From JAYVYM01 sp046593925 (GTDB lineage: Bacteria > Actinomycetota > Actinomycetes > Mycobacteriales > SCTD01), in contig JBKJQN010000055.1 of NCBI GenBank assembly GCA_046593925.1, forward strand, positions 1 to 64,000: a stretch of 64,000 bases of DNA, given 5' to 3'. Of this stretch, positions 45,122 through 53,346 are shown in pieces (within the stretch, counting starts at the first letter, position 1; each line of letters begins with the position of its first letter). Under the pieces are notes generated by a model that worked only from the letters and a program-made list of their open reading frames with translations, had not been told where the DNA came from and searched no databases. The translations under genes and the position numbers were made by a program.

Positions 45122-45703
45122 TCAGAAGGGCCAGCCGCCGCGAGCAGGACCTCGGCCTGAGCGGACCGCGGCCCAGGCGTCCATCCCCCAGACCCGCCCG
45201 GCAGGCACGATCGACAGGATGATCAGCGGGACGTACTCGTGCGGCTGCTCGAACAACCACCTGTCGCTGCTGGCGTACACCAGCGCGAGGAACAGGTGCT
45301 GTCCGAGGGCGACCAGAGCCGCGGCCCGGGTGAGGAGCCCGAGCACGAGCAGCAGACCGGTCACCACCTCGGTGACGGTCAGCGCCCACCCGATCAGGCC
45401 CCAGTGGTCCAGCATCAGCTGGGAGATGGTGCGTACCAGCGGGAGGCGGGTGCCCGTGCTGCTGTTCGCCGGGTTCTTGAAGACCTCGAAGTCCAGGATG
45501 AAGCGTGCGTCATCGCGGTTGATGAGGTTGCCGAGATAGGGGCCGAGCTGGACCCGGTGCCAGCCGAACACCTTGGCGAGCCCGTTCAGCAGGGCGATCA
45601 GGCCGATGAAGATGCGCAGGGCGGCCAGGCCCCGCGCCAGCACCCGCACGTCGAGGCCCGGGGGGTCGACGCCCGAGGCAGCGCCGGAAGGGTCAACACG
45701 CAC
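45122..45703 (-). CDS. DoxX-family (thiosulfate:quinone oxidoreductase DoxD-like) membrane protein
   Basis: This protein of about 193 residues has four membrane helices, including ALRIFIGLIALLNGLAKVFGW, a LMLDHWGLIGWALTVTEVVTGLLLVLGLL pair and LVALGQHLFLALVYA. GTG 45703 is used, with GGGA seven bases upstream; the frame is open further but without coding character. It heads the TusA-DsrE-radical SAM operon. DoxX/DoxD proteins pass electrons from sulfur compounds to quinone in archaea. Its position here suggests membrane coupling of sulfur oxidation (inference). Confidence 0.82.
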   Translation of the reverse strand: MRVDPSGAASGVDPPGLDVRVLARGLAALRIFIGLIALLNGLAKVFGWHRVQLGPYLGNLINRDDARFILDFEVFKNPANSSTGTRLPLVRTISQLMLDHWGLIGWALTVTEVVTGLLLVLGLLTRAAALVALGQHLFLALVYASSDRWLFEQPHEYVPLIILSIVPAGRVWGMDAWAAVRSGRGPARGGWPF

Positions 45704-45938
45704 GGCAGCGTCCCACGGGTTCCGAGCGGCATCGTGGTCGACGTCGCGATGATGCAACCGTACTCGAGAAGCTTGCCCCCACCCGGACGAGGGTGCGTCA
45801 CCCTGTGGCGAAGCGAGGAACCCAGGCGACCGCAGGGCATACGGCGGACAGCTTGACCTGATCACCACCGAGGAAGCCACGGTGATCTCTGACTGCTACC
45901 GCCGCGTCGCCGGGCACGGCCGCAGCCAGCTCGCGTAG

Positions 45939-46073
45939 ATGCTCGCGGGCACGGCGCCGGGATCCGCTCCGGCCGGCGATGGCCACGTCGACTGGCTCGG
46001 GGCGGACGGCTACAACCCGGCCATACCGCCTGGCCCTATGCGCGGCCGTACGGCCAGGCCACTTGAGGTCTGA
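45939..46073 (+). pseudogene. Possible glycosyl hydrolase (GH26-like) fragment
   Basis: The short frame GDGHVDWLGADGYN resembles the catalytic-barrel strand of GH26-type secreted hydrolases. Nothing else of such a gene is present. The call rests on one motif only. Confidence 0.25.
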
Positions 46074-46117
46074 AGCCACGAACGTGCCTGTCGGCCGGGC
46101 CGTCGGGCACCCACAGC

Positions 46118-46213
46118 AGGTGCTTGCAGGGCGTAGGTCACCGCGTTCAGGGCGATCGCTCCGGCAACGCCCGCAAGAATGCCGCGCGTCAGTCCGGTGA
46201 GCAGGCGACCCAT
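46118..46213 (-). pseudogene. N-terminal fragment of a small membrane protein
   Basis: MGRLLTGLTRGILAGVAGAI and ALNAVTYAL look like the start of a common actinobacterial small membrane protein (usually continuing LDMAxRGRPAS). Here the frame continues into unrelated sequence. Confidence 0.35.
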
Positions 46214-46338
46214 CCGGCCAGCCAGCTGACCCGTTCTTAAGGCCACTCCGTCCCCTAGGTCCCGGAGCCGCGCGTCATCCCAGGACGCAGGAGGGCATTT
46301 GAGCACCACGCCCCGATGGGAAGCTGCCCGCGACATCC

Positions 46339-46520
46339 GTGCGACGGCTGAAGCCGGGGGACCAGTTCCCCGACCTGGTCCTGCCCGAGGTCAATGACGG
46401 CTTCCGGGCAGGTCTGGACGCCCGCCGGCCGTTCCGGTCCGACCCCGACCGCACCGCCCGGCATCTGCTGGGTCTGCGGGAGACCACCGACACGGTCCAC
46501 GACCCGTACCTGCTGACCGT
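46339..46520 (+). pseudogene. AhpC/TSA (redoxin) remnant
   Basis: LKPGDQFPDLVLPEVND is followed immediately by ARRPFRSDPDRTARHLLGLRETTDTVHDPYLL, matching the two ends of the redoxin at 8070-8573 (LLETTDTLHRPYVPTTF). The central segment with the active cysteine has been deleted. Confidence 0.5.
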
Positions 46521-47445
46521 CTGGTGGCTCGGCCCCGACCTCACCAGCCCACCTGAGCCTGCTGTGGCCCGACCGGGACGCGCAGCCGCTGTTCTACGAC
46601 CCCGCAGTCGTGCACGCCCGGCGCATCCAGTGGAAGAGCCGGGCAGACCGGCAGGACCATCTTGCCCCGGCCCGACGACAACCCAACCGAGATCCACTAG
46701 CCGAGCCGAAACAACATCGGGAACGGCGCGGTGCATCCGGGCCTCAGACGTTCCGGCACCACTGAGCATGTGACGGCACGCAGGGCAGCTGACGTCACGC
46801 GCCCGGCGCCACGTCTGCGGCTGGCCCCCTGCCGTGCCCACTCGCCGTTTCACGTCGCGATGGCATGATCATGATCATGACGGACTCACCCCATCTCCTG
46901 GCGCGACGGCCGAGCACGAGCAACCCCCGCCGAGCTCGGGGAGTCCTGGCTGCCCGGAACCTGCGGCGCGAGCAGACGGACCCGCTGAGCAGGGCGGCCG
47001 GGAGCGCCCCCACTCTGGCTTGCGAGCGCTCCGGCCGTGCAGGCCGACATCGGGCTGGACCTCGACGCCGGTGTCTTCGATGCCGGGGTGCAGCTGGCGG
47101 ACGCTGGACGCGTTCCTGGCAGGCGGCGTCGTGCGGCGGCTGCACGGCGACGCCCACGACAACGTCGGCAAGGGCCTGTCCGGCGGCCGGCTCGTGGAAC
47201 GCCCTGACCTCGACGACCGCATCGTGCTCCACCTGCAAAGCGCCGGCGACCCAGTTGCGCCGTGTGCGCATGCCAGCCGGCAGCTCGCCGTGGCAGGAGA
47301 GGTCTTCGGGATCGCGGGCCAGTAGGGCCAGCAGCTCCCGGTCGGGGGGCAGCGGCCGGGCCAGATACTCCGGCGCCACCTCCTCGCCGTCCGGCCCATG
47401 CAGGACGCCCGCCTCCAGGGTGCGACCGCCGAGGGGACGGCTGCG
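46521..47445. other. Degenerate region with a GXGXG (glutamate synthase C-terminal-like) scrap
   Basis: At about 47108-47210 the plus strand reads LHGDAHDNVGKGLSGGRLVERPD, the glycine-rich repeat of the GXGXG domain found at the C-terminus of glutamate synthase and in GlxC/FwdC-type proteins. Nothing else of that gene remains. A long minus-strand frame here is antisense to the formate-THF ligase and has no domain. Confidence 0.35.
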
Positions 47446-49140
47446 GTGGGGCTGACCGACCTGGACATCGCCAGGGGTGCGCGGCTGCGCCCGCTCGACG
47501 CGGTCGCCGGCGAGATGGGTATCGGACCGCATCTGCTCGAGCCGTACGGCACCGGGGTCGCCAAGATCGGGCTGCAGGCGGTCGCGGAGCTGCAGGACCG
47601 GCCGCTCGCGAAGTACGTCGTGGTCACCGCGGTCACCCCGACGCCTCTTGGCGAGGGCAAGACCGTGACCACGGTCGGGCTCGGCCAGGCCTTCAGGCAC
47701 CTGGCGAAGCGCTGCACCATCGCGCTGCGGCAGCCCTCGCTCGGCCCGACCTTCGGCATCAAGGGCGGCGCTGCCGGCGGCGGCCGCAGCCAGGTCGTGC
47801 CGATGGAACCCCTCAACCTGCACCTGACCGGCGACGCCCACGCCGTCACCTCGGCCCACAACCTGCTGTCGGCGATGCTGGACAACTCGCTGTACCAGGG
47901 CAACCCGACCGGGCTGTCGCAGCACGACATCACCTGGCGCCGGGTGCTCGACGTCAACGACCGGGCGCTGCGCAACATCGTCGTCGGGCTCGGCTCACGG
48001 CTGGACGGCGTACCGCGCCAGACCGGCTTCGACATCACCGCGGCCAGCGAGGTGATGGCCGTGCTGGCGCTGGCGACCTCGCTGGCCGACCTGAGGCAGC
48101 GCCTCGGTCGGATCGTCGTCGGTTACACCCGGCAGGGCGAGCCGGTCACCGCCGACCATCTCAAGGCGGGCGGCGCCATGACGGTGCTGCTGAAGGAGGC
48201 GCTCAAGCCCAACCTGCTGCAGACCCTGGAGGGGACGCCGGTCCTGGTCCACACCGGGCCGTTCGGCAACATCGCGCACGGCAACAGCTCGGTCGTCGGC
48301 GACCTGATCGGCATCCGCGGCGGCGACTATCTCGTCACTGAGGCCGGCTTCGGGGCCGACATCGGCGCGGAGAAGTTCTTCAATATCAAGTGCCGGGCGT
48401 CGGGGCTTTTCCCGGACGCCGCGGTCCTGGTCACCACCGTGCGGGCGATGAAGTCGCACTCCGGTCGGCACCGCGTCGTGGCCGGGCGCCCGCTGCCGCC
48501 GGACCTGCTGCTCGAGCGGCCGGACGAGGTCCACGAGGGTGCGGCCAACCTGCGCAAGCAGATCGAGAACATCCGGCTGCACGGCGTCACGCCGGTCATC
48601 GCCGTCAACGCCTTCCCGGGCGACTGGTCGTCGGAGCACCAGGCGGTGTGCGACATCGCCGCCGACCTGGGCGTGCGCATCGCGGTGGGCCACCACCACG
48701 CGCAGGGCGGCGAGGGGGCCGTGCACCTGGCCGAAGCCGTCGCCGAGGCATGCGAGGAGCCGTCGACCTTTGCTTTCCTGTACCCCGACACCGCCTCGCT
48801 GCGGGACAAGATTGAGGTCCTGGCGACCAAGGTGTACGGCGCCGACGGCGTCGACTACGCGCCGGCCGCCGCCCGGCAGCTCGACGTCTACGAGGCGAAC
48901 GGGTACGGCGACCTGCCGGTGTGCGTGGCCAAGACGCACCTGTCCATCTCCTCCGATCCCACCCTGCTCGGGGCACCGACGGGGTGGCGCCTGCCGGTCG
49001 GCGAGGTGCGGGCCAACATCGGCGCGGGTTTCGTCTATCCGATCTGCGGCGCGATGGCCACCATGCCCGGGCTCGGCACGTCAGCGGCCGCCGAGCGCAT
49101 CGACATCGACGCCGACGGCAATACGGTCGGGCTGTCCTGA
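47446..49140 (+). CDS. fhs: Formate-tetrahydrofolate ligase
   Basis: This 564-residue enzyme makes 10-formyl-THF from formate, THF and ATP. Motifs are TDLDIARGARLRPLDAVAGEMG, the P-loop TPTPLGEGKTVTTVGLGQA, TFGIKGGAAGGGRSQVVPM, LTGDAHAVTSAHNLL and TEAGFGADIGAEKFFNIKC. GTG 47446 gives the usual family length and follows GAGGGG; ATG 47398 is an alternative. It stands alone, convergent with the mesaconyl-CoA operon, 142 bases apart. It may feed one-carbon units into biosynthesis. Confidence 0.93.
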   Translation: MGLTDLDIARGARLRPLDAVAGEMGIGPHLLEPYGTGVAKIGLQAVAELQDRPLAKYVVVTAVTPTPLGEGKTVTTVGLGQAFRHLAKRCTIALRQPSLGPTFGIKGGAAGGGRSQVVPMEPLNLHLTGDAHAVTSAHNLLSAMLDNSLYQGNPTGLSQHDITWRRVLDVNDRALRNIVVGLGSRLDGVPRQTGFDITAASEVMAVLALATSLADLRQRLGRIVVGYTRQGEPVTADHLKAGGAMTVLLKEALKPNLLQTLEGTPVLVHTGPFGNIAHGNSSVVGDLIGIRGGDYLVTEAGFGADIGAEKFFNIKCRASGLFPDAAVLVTTVRAMKSHSGRHRVVAGRPLPPDLLLERPDEVHEGAANLRKQIENIRLHGVTPVIAVNAFPGDWSSEHQAVCDIAADLGVRIAVGHHHAQGGEGAVHLAEAVAEACEEPSTFAFLYPDTASLRDKIEVLATKVYGADGVDYAPAAARQLDVYEANGYGDLPVCVAKTHLSISSDPTLLGAPTGWRLPVGEVRANIGAGFVYPICGAMATMPGLGTSAAAERIDIDADGNTVGLS

Positions 49141-49282
49141 TGCAGCCCTGTCCTCGAGGTGCGGGTCCCTGCACCACCTGGAGGACGCCGGCGGACGCTA
49201 CGGCCAGCAGGCGATGTGCGAGGCCGGGGGCACGGCGACCGTCTGCCGTCGCGTCGTGCACGGGCCCGGTCTGCCTCGGCCG

Positions 49283-50515
49283 TCATGCGCGAACCAGGTC
49301 CGTGGCTGGGGCCGCCACGCCGCGGTCGAACAGGTCCCCGATCTGCCCGGGGCTGAGCCCGAGGACCTCAGTCAGGACCTGCTCCGTGTGCTGCCCGAGG
49401 ATGGGGGCGGGTGCGACCGCGACGTTGGCGTCCTCGCCGACGTCGAGCGGAGAGCGTGGCGCGAGGTAGGCGCCGATCCCGGGTTGGTGCACCTGCGAGA
49501 ACATGGGGTTCGCCTCGGAGCAGCGCGGGTCTTCAGCGATGAGCTGCCGGAAGGTCTGGTAGGGCCCCCAGGAGACGCCCGTCCCGGTGAAGGCGGAGCG
49601 CACTTCGCTGAGCTCCCGCGCGGCGAACCAGGGTTTGAGGATCGCGGCGAGGATCTCGCGCGCCTCGTAGCGGCCCGACTCCGTCTCGAGGTCGTGCCCG
49701 GTGGCCTGCTGGATGGCGTCGCAGGCGTCGCGGATGCCGGTGACGTCGACGAGGGACCGCCACTGGCGCGCGGTCAGGGCGATCACCATGACGCGCCGGC
49801 CGTCGCGCGTGGCGAAGTCGCTGCCGAAGGCGCCGTAGAGGTAGTTGCCGTCCTTGGCCTGGTCCTGGCCGTTGAGCTGGGCTTCGGCGATGCGGCCGAG
49901 GTTGCCCACCATCGCGAAAGCGACGTCGGACAGCGACAGGCGCACGAGCCTCCCCTGCCCGGTCAGCGTTCGCTGGCGCTCGGCCGCGAGCAGCCCGACG
50001 GCCGACAGTGTGCCCATCGCGAGGTCCCAGGCGGGGAGCATGCTGTTCAGCGGACCCGAGGTGTCCCGGGGGCCGGTCGCCCACGGGAACCCGGTGGCCG
50101 GGTTGACCGTGTAGTCGACCTCGCTGCTGCCGTCGGGGTTGCCGGTGAGGGCCACCATGACCAGGTCTGCACGCGCGGCCCGCAGACGGTCGTAGGACAG
50201 CCAGCCGCGAGCCGGGAAGTTGGTGAGAAACAGGCCGGCCCCGGGACCGGGCGCGGTGATCAGGGCTTGCGCGAGCTCCTGGCCCTCCGGGGTGCGCAGG
50301 TCCAGCTGCACTGAGCGCTTGCCCTTGTTGAGCCCGGCCCAGAACAGGCTTCTGCTGTCCGACGACAGCGGCCAGCGGCCGTGGTCGAGGCCACCCCCCA
50401 CCTGGTCGAAGCGGATGACGTCTGCTCCCAGTTGGGCGAGCGTCATGCCTCCGAGCGGGGCGGCCACGAAGGCCGAGCCCTCCACGAGTCGCAGGCCGGA
50501 CAGCAGGCCGCTCAC
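49283..50515 (-). CDS. mct: 2-methylfumaryl-CoA isomerase-like (mesaconyl-CoA C1-C4 CoA transferase), family III CoA transferase
   Basis: This 410-residue family III CoA-transferase has GLRLVEGSAFVAAPLGGMTLAQLGADVIRF, NKGKRSVQLDLRTPEGQ, LTNFPARGWLSYDRLR, DYTVNPATGFPWATGP, and the catalytic aspartate in LPAWDLAMG. The length and the motif order agree with Mct, which shifts CoA within mesaconate intramolecularly from C1 to C4. GTG 50515 overlaps the stop of the hydratase (GTGA), so it is the last gene of the operon. The substrate is inferred from family and neighbours. Confidence 0.85.
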   Translation of the reverse strand: MSGLLSGLRLVEGSAFVAAPLGGMTLAQLGADVIRFDQVGGGLDHGRWPLSSDSRSLFWAGLNKGKRSVQLDLRTPEGQELAQALITAPGPGAGLFLTNFPARGWLSYDRLRAARADLVMVALTGNPDGSSEVDYTVNPATGFPWATGPRDTSGPLNSMLPAWDLAMGTLSAVGLLAAERQRTLTGQGRLVRLSLSDVAFAMVGNLGRIAEAQLNGQDQAKDGNYLYGAFGSDFATRDGRRVMVIALTARQWRSLVDVTGIRDACDAIQQATGHDLETESGRYEAREILAAILKPWFAARELSEVRSAFTGTGVSWGPYQTFRQLIAEDPRCSEANPMFSQVHQPGIGAYLAPRSPLDVGEDANVAVAPAPILGQHTEQVLTEVLGLSPGQIGDLFDRGVAAPATDLVRA

Positions 50516-51522
50516 GCGGTCACGCAGACCAGACGCCAGTCGAGGACGGCCCGTGAGCCGCTCTCGTCCCGGCTGTCGACGAACACGCGGAATCCGGTGA
50601 GGGAGCCCCCTCCGGGATGCGGATCGACAGACTCGATCTCGACAGAGCTGGTCAAGACGTCTCCTTCGTGTACGGGTGCCAGGTGGTCGCAGGAGCGCCA
50701 GCCGGCGATGGTCACGATGTTCGGGACAGCGCGCACCAGGTGCGAGGAGGCGACCCCGATGGTGTGGCCGCCGTAGACCAGTCGGCGCCCGCCGGCGGAG
50801 CGAGCGTCGTGGTGCGCTGTCGCCAGGTTGAGTGTGAGGCGCGCGAGCTCGGGCGCCGAGCTCACGACGTCTCCGCCGGTCACCTGCCACCTGGCGCCGG
50901 CCTCGAGGTCCTCGCTGTGGGGTCCTGGCACCTGCGCCCGGTAGGCCACGAGGTCGATCTCGCCGAGCACCGCGCCGTAGTCCGGGACGTCGTGACCCAC
51001 GGCCGTGACGTCGTCGCTGTGGCCAGTCCGGGCATCGGCGTCGCGGAGGGGGAGCATCGCGCAGCGGTGGAAGTCGAGGATCCGCCGCCCCTCCTGGTCG
51101 AGTGCCTGCACACGCAGGACGGCCAGCCCGCTCGCCGGTCGGCCGTGGCGCGGCGAGTTCTGCTTGAGCGCCACGACCTCGGTACGGGTGCGCAGCGTGT
51201 CCCCGATGCGCGGCAGCTGGTGCAGCACGAGCCCCCGGTAGAAGAGGTTCGCGATCACCCGCTGCGTGACGAGCGTTGACTGGCCGATGGCTACATCGCA
51301 GACCAGGCCCGGGTGGACCACGGGCCGGGGGTCGCCCCTCAGGACGGCGGCGCTCAAGTGGTGGTCCAGAGGCAGACGAAGCCGGTCCGCGAGCGCGCTC
51401 TGGTGGCAGGCGGCGAGGCCGTCGGTGAACGTGAGGCCGGGCGCGTCGTCGAAGCTCCGCCCCACCTCGAGGTCCTCGAACCAGGGTCCGGCGACCTCGC
51501 GGACCATCCTGACGACGTTCAT
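50512..51522 (-). CDS. mch: Mesaconyl-C1-CoA hydratase-like MaoC protein (2-methylfumaryl-CoA hydratase)
   Basis: This 336-residue double-hotdog MaoC-type protein begins GPWFEDLEVGRSFDDAPGLT. It has HPGLVCDVAIGQSTLVTQRVIANLFYRGL, TEVVALKQNSPRHGRPASGLAVLR and LVYGGHTIGVASSHLVRAVPN, characteristic of Mch. It would add water to mesaconyl-C1-CoA to give beta-methylmalyl-CoA or do the reverse. ATG 51522 overlaps the lyase stop (ATGA), and its own stop overlaps the mct start (GTGA). Confidence 0.85.
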   Translation of the reverse strand: MNVVRMVREVAGPWFEDLEVGRSFDDAPGLTFTDGLAACHQSALADRLRLPLDHHLSAAVLRGDPRPVVHPGLVCDVAIGQSTLVTQRVIANLFYRGLVLHQLPRIGDTLRTRTEVVALKQNSPRHGRPASGLAVLRVQALDQEGRRILDFHRCAMLPLRDADARTGHSDDVTAVGHDVPDYGAVLGEIDLVAYRAQVPGPHSEDLEAGARWQVTGGDVVSSAPELARLTLNLATAHHDARSAGGRRLVYGGHTIGVASSHLVRAVPNIVTIAGWRSCDHLAPVHEGDVLTSSVEIESVDPHPGGGSLTGFRVFVDSRDESGSRAVLDWRLVCVTA

Positions 51523-52388
51523 GCGCCGGCCTGGTCGAGCGTGCTGCGGGCCTGCTTGAGCACGGCCTCGTCGACCATCCGCCCCCGCAGCGAGAAGGCA
51601 CCGACGGAGCCGTCGACGGCCGCGGCCAGGACCTCGCGGGCAGCCCGGAGCCGAGCCTCGTCCGGCGCGAAGACGGACGAGATCACGGGCAGCTGGGACG
51701 GGTGGACGGCCCACTTCGCGTCGAAGCCGAGCGCGCGGGCCCGACGGGCTGCGGCCTGCAGACCGTCCGGCTCGTCGAGTACGAGGTGCGGCCCGTCGAC
51801 GGCGCGCACTCCCGCGGCGCGGGCCGCGGCCACGAGCGTGGCTTGATGGGGCAGCCAGACCTCCGGGGCGTCGGTCGTGTCGTACGGGTCCCACCGCAGC
51901 GACGCCGCCAGGTCCGCGTAGCCGAGCACGACGGCCTCCACCCGAGGCGACGTCGACAGCAGCTCGTCCAGCCGGCGCAGCCCCCGCGCTGTCTCGACGA
52001 GCAGCTGGAGCCGCGGCGCGGGTCGGCCGGTCAGCTGCTCGAGACCTGCCAGGAGGCGGTCGAGGAAGGCGACGTCGTCTCGAGACTCGACCTTGGGCAC
52101 GACCAGCGAGAACGGCGGGACGGGCGCCAGGACGAGGTCGCGGACGTCGTCGAGCACGTGCCGGCTGCCGACCTCGTTGACCCGGACGGCGGTCAGCCCC
52201 AGCGGGGTCTGGAGCGCCTCGACGACCTGGCGGCGGGCCTGGTCCTTCACCTCCGGCGCGACGGCGTCCTCGAGATCGAGCACCAGCTCGTCCGCCCCGA
52301 GGGACCCGGCCTTGCCGAGCATCCGAGCGGACGAGCCGGGGACGAAGAGGCCGCAGCGACGCGGTCCGGTGGGGTCCACGGAGGTCAC
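51519..52388 (-). CDS. HpcH/HpaI (CitE-like) CoA-ester lyase
   Basis: This 289-residue TIM-barrel lyase of the CitE/malyl-CoA lyase group has CGLFVPGSSARMLGKAGSLGADELVLDLEDAV (metal ligand and Arg), VRVNEVGSRHVLDD, PKVESRDDV, LLVETARGL, LGYADLAASL and AKWAVHPSQLPVI. It would cleave or form malyl-CoA, beta-methylmalyl-CoA or citramalyl-CoA. The GTG start overlaps the stop of the short upstream gene (GTGA). With mch and mct downstream it completes a mesaconyl-CoA module. Confidence 0.88.
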   Translation of the reverse strand: MTSVDPTGPRRCGLFVPGSSARMLGKAGSLGADELVLDLEDAVAPEVKDQARRQVVEALQTPLGLTAVRVNEVGSRHVLDDVRDLVLAPVPPFSLVVPKVESRDDVAFLDRLLAGLEQLTGRPAPRLQLLVETARGLRRLDELLSTSPRVEAVVLGYADLAASLRWDPYDTTDAPEVWLPHQATLVAAARAAGVRAVDGPHLVLDEPDGLQAAARRARALGFDAKWAVHPSQLPVISSVFAPDEARLRAAREVLAAAVDGSVGAFSLRGRMVDEAVLKQARSTLDQAGA

Positions 52389-52615
52389 CGGGGCAGGCCG
52401 GGCAGCGCGCGCCGGTAGTACAGGTGAACGTCGTGCTCCGAGAGTTCCCTCTCCGCGCCGGCCTCCGCGAGTACCTCCGCGGCGAGCACCGACCAGCGCC
52501 CGGAGAGCGGGGCGACGCTGCGGCCGAACTCAAGCTCGACGGCGGCCGGCGCGCCGGCGTTGCCGCCTGCACCGTCGAGCTCGTCGTCCACGGAAGGCCA
52601 GTGGTCCGTCGTCAT
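52385..52615 (-). CDS. Small protein coupled to the CoA-ester lyase gene
   Basis: This 76-residue acidic protein is not recognised. It runs from ATG 52615 to a stop that overlaps the lyase start. The second half (SVLAAEVLAEAGAERELSEHDVHLYYRRALP) looks like a helical C-terminus and may be the tail of a once longer enzyme of the same operon. Its coupling suggests that translation of the lyase depends on it. Confidence 0.45.
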   Translation of the reverse strand: MTTDHWPSVDDELDGAGGNAGAPAAVELEFGRSVAPLSGRWSVLAAEVLAEAGAERELSEHDVHLYYRRALPGLPR

Positions 52616-52744
52616 GTCGTGGGCTCCGGTCGGTGGGGACCCTGGCTCGGGCCGAGGTCGCAGGAGAGATGCCCTCCGAGCTCGATCCTCGGGAGGTTGA
52701 GCGGCTCGGACGCTGCACACCCTCGGCCCCTCGCTGTGATGTGG

Positions 52745-52905
52745 ACCACCACGGGTCGATCCGTCGGGATCGTAGAGGGCTTCTTCGTACTCGGCTGGTT
52801 GGACGTCGTTGCGGTGCCCGTGGAGCCGGATCTCGTTGAACCAGTGCACCCGGCCCCGCGTCGCGAGCTCGAGTTCGAGTTCGAGTTCGTCGTCCCAGCC
52901 GTGGA
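52745..52905 (-). mobile_element. IS3-family transposase C-terminal remnant
   Basis: RVHWFNEIRLHGHRNDVQPAEYEEALY matches the end of the integrase core of IS3-type transposases. It is preceded by a Glu-Leu repeat from GAGTTC units at 52871-52888. Frame shifts occur on both sides, no inverted repeats are visible, and 52906-53346 shows no further gene. Confidence 0.6.
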
Positions 52906-53346
52906 TGTCGAGGCCGTGGACGCACCCGCCTACGCGGATCAAGTGGTTGAGGGGCTGCCGGAGGCGGCGCCGGCGCCGGCAGTGCTCGACGTTGCGAGCA
53001 ACCGCGGTCGGGGAACAGCCGTAGGTCAAGGACTGGGTGGCGGACGCGCCGGGCCGCGGCCTCTCACGCAGGAGACGAAGGCACCGAGCACCTGCACGCC
53101 AACCGCCAGCGACGCGGGTAGCCATGGTGGCCAGCCGCAGCTGCGGCTTCCGGCGAGGGCGTAGCGCACGGCGCCGGTGCCGGTCGGTGACAGCTGGCGG
53201 TGGCCGTCGATGTCGCCGAGCCGGGGCCACCAGGATCAAGCTGCCGCCAAGGCGTCAAGACGTGAAAGCCTGCCCCCCCCATACGCAAGCCGTCGTGGAT
53301 ACACGAGTTCTCCACACGATGCTTCGGCGGGGGGGCTCCGCAGCTG

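Noticed and set aside
46795..47925. 376-codon minus-strand frame opposite the start of fhs
   Set aside because: It is antisense to conserved formate-THF ligase sequence and has no recognisable domain in the remainder.
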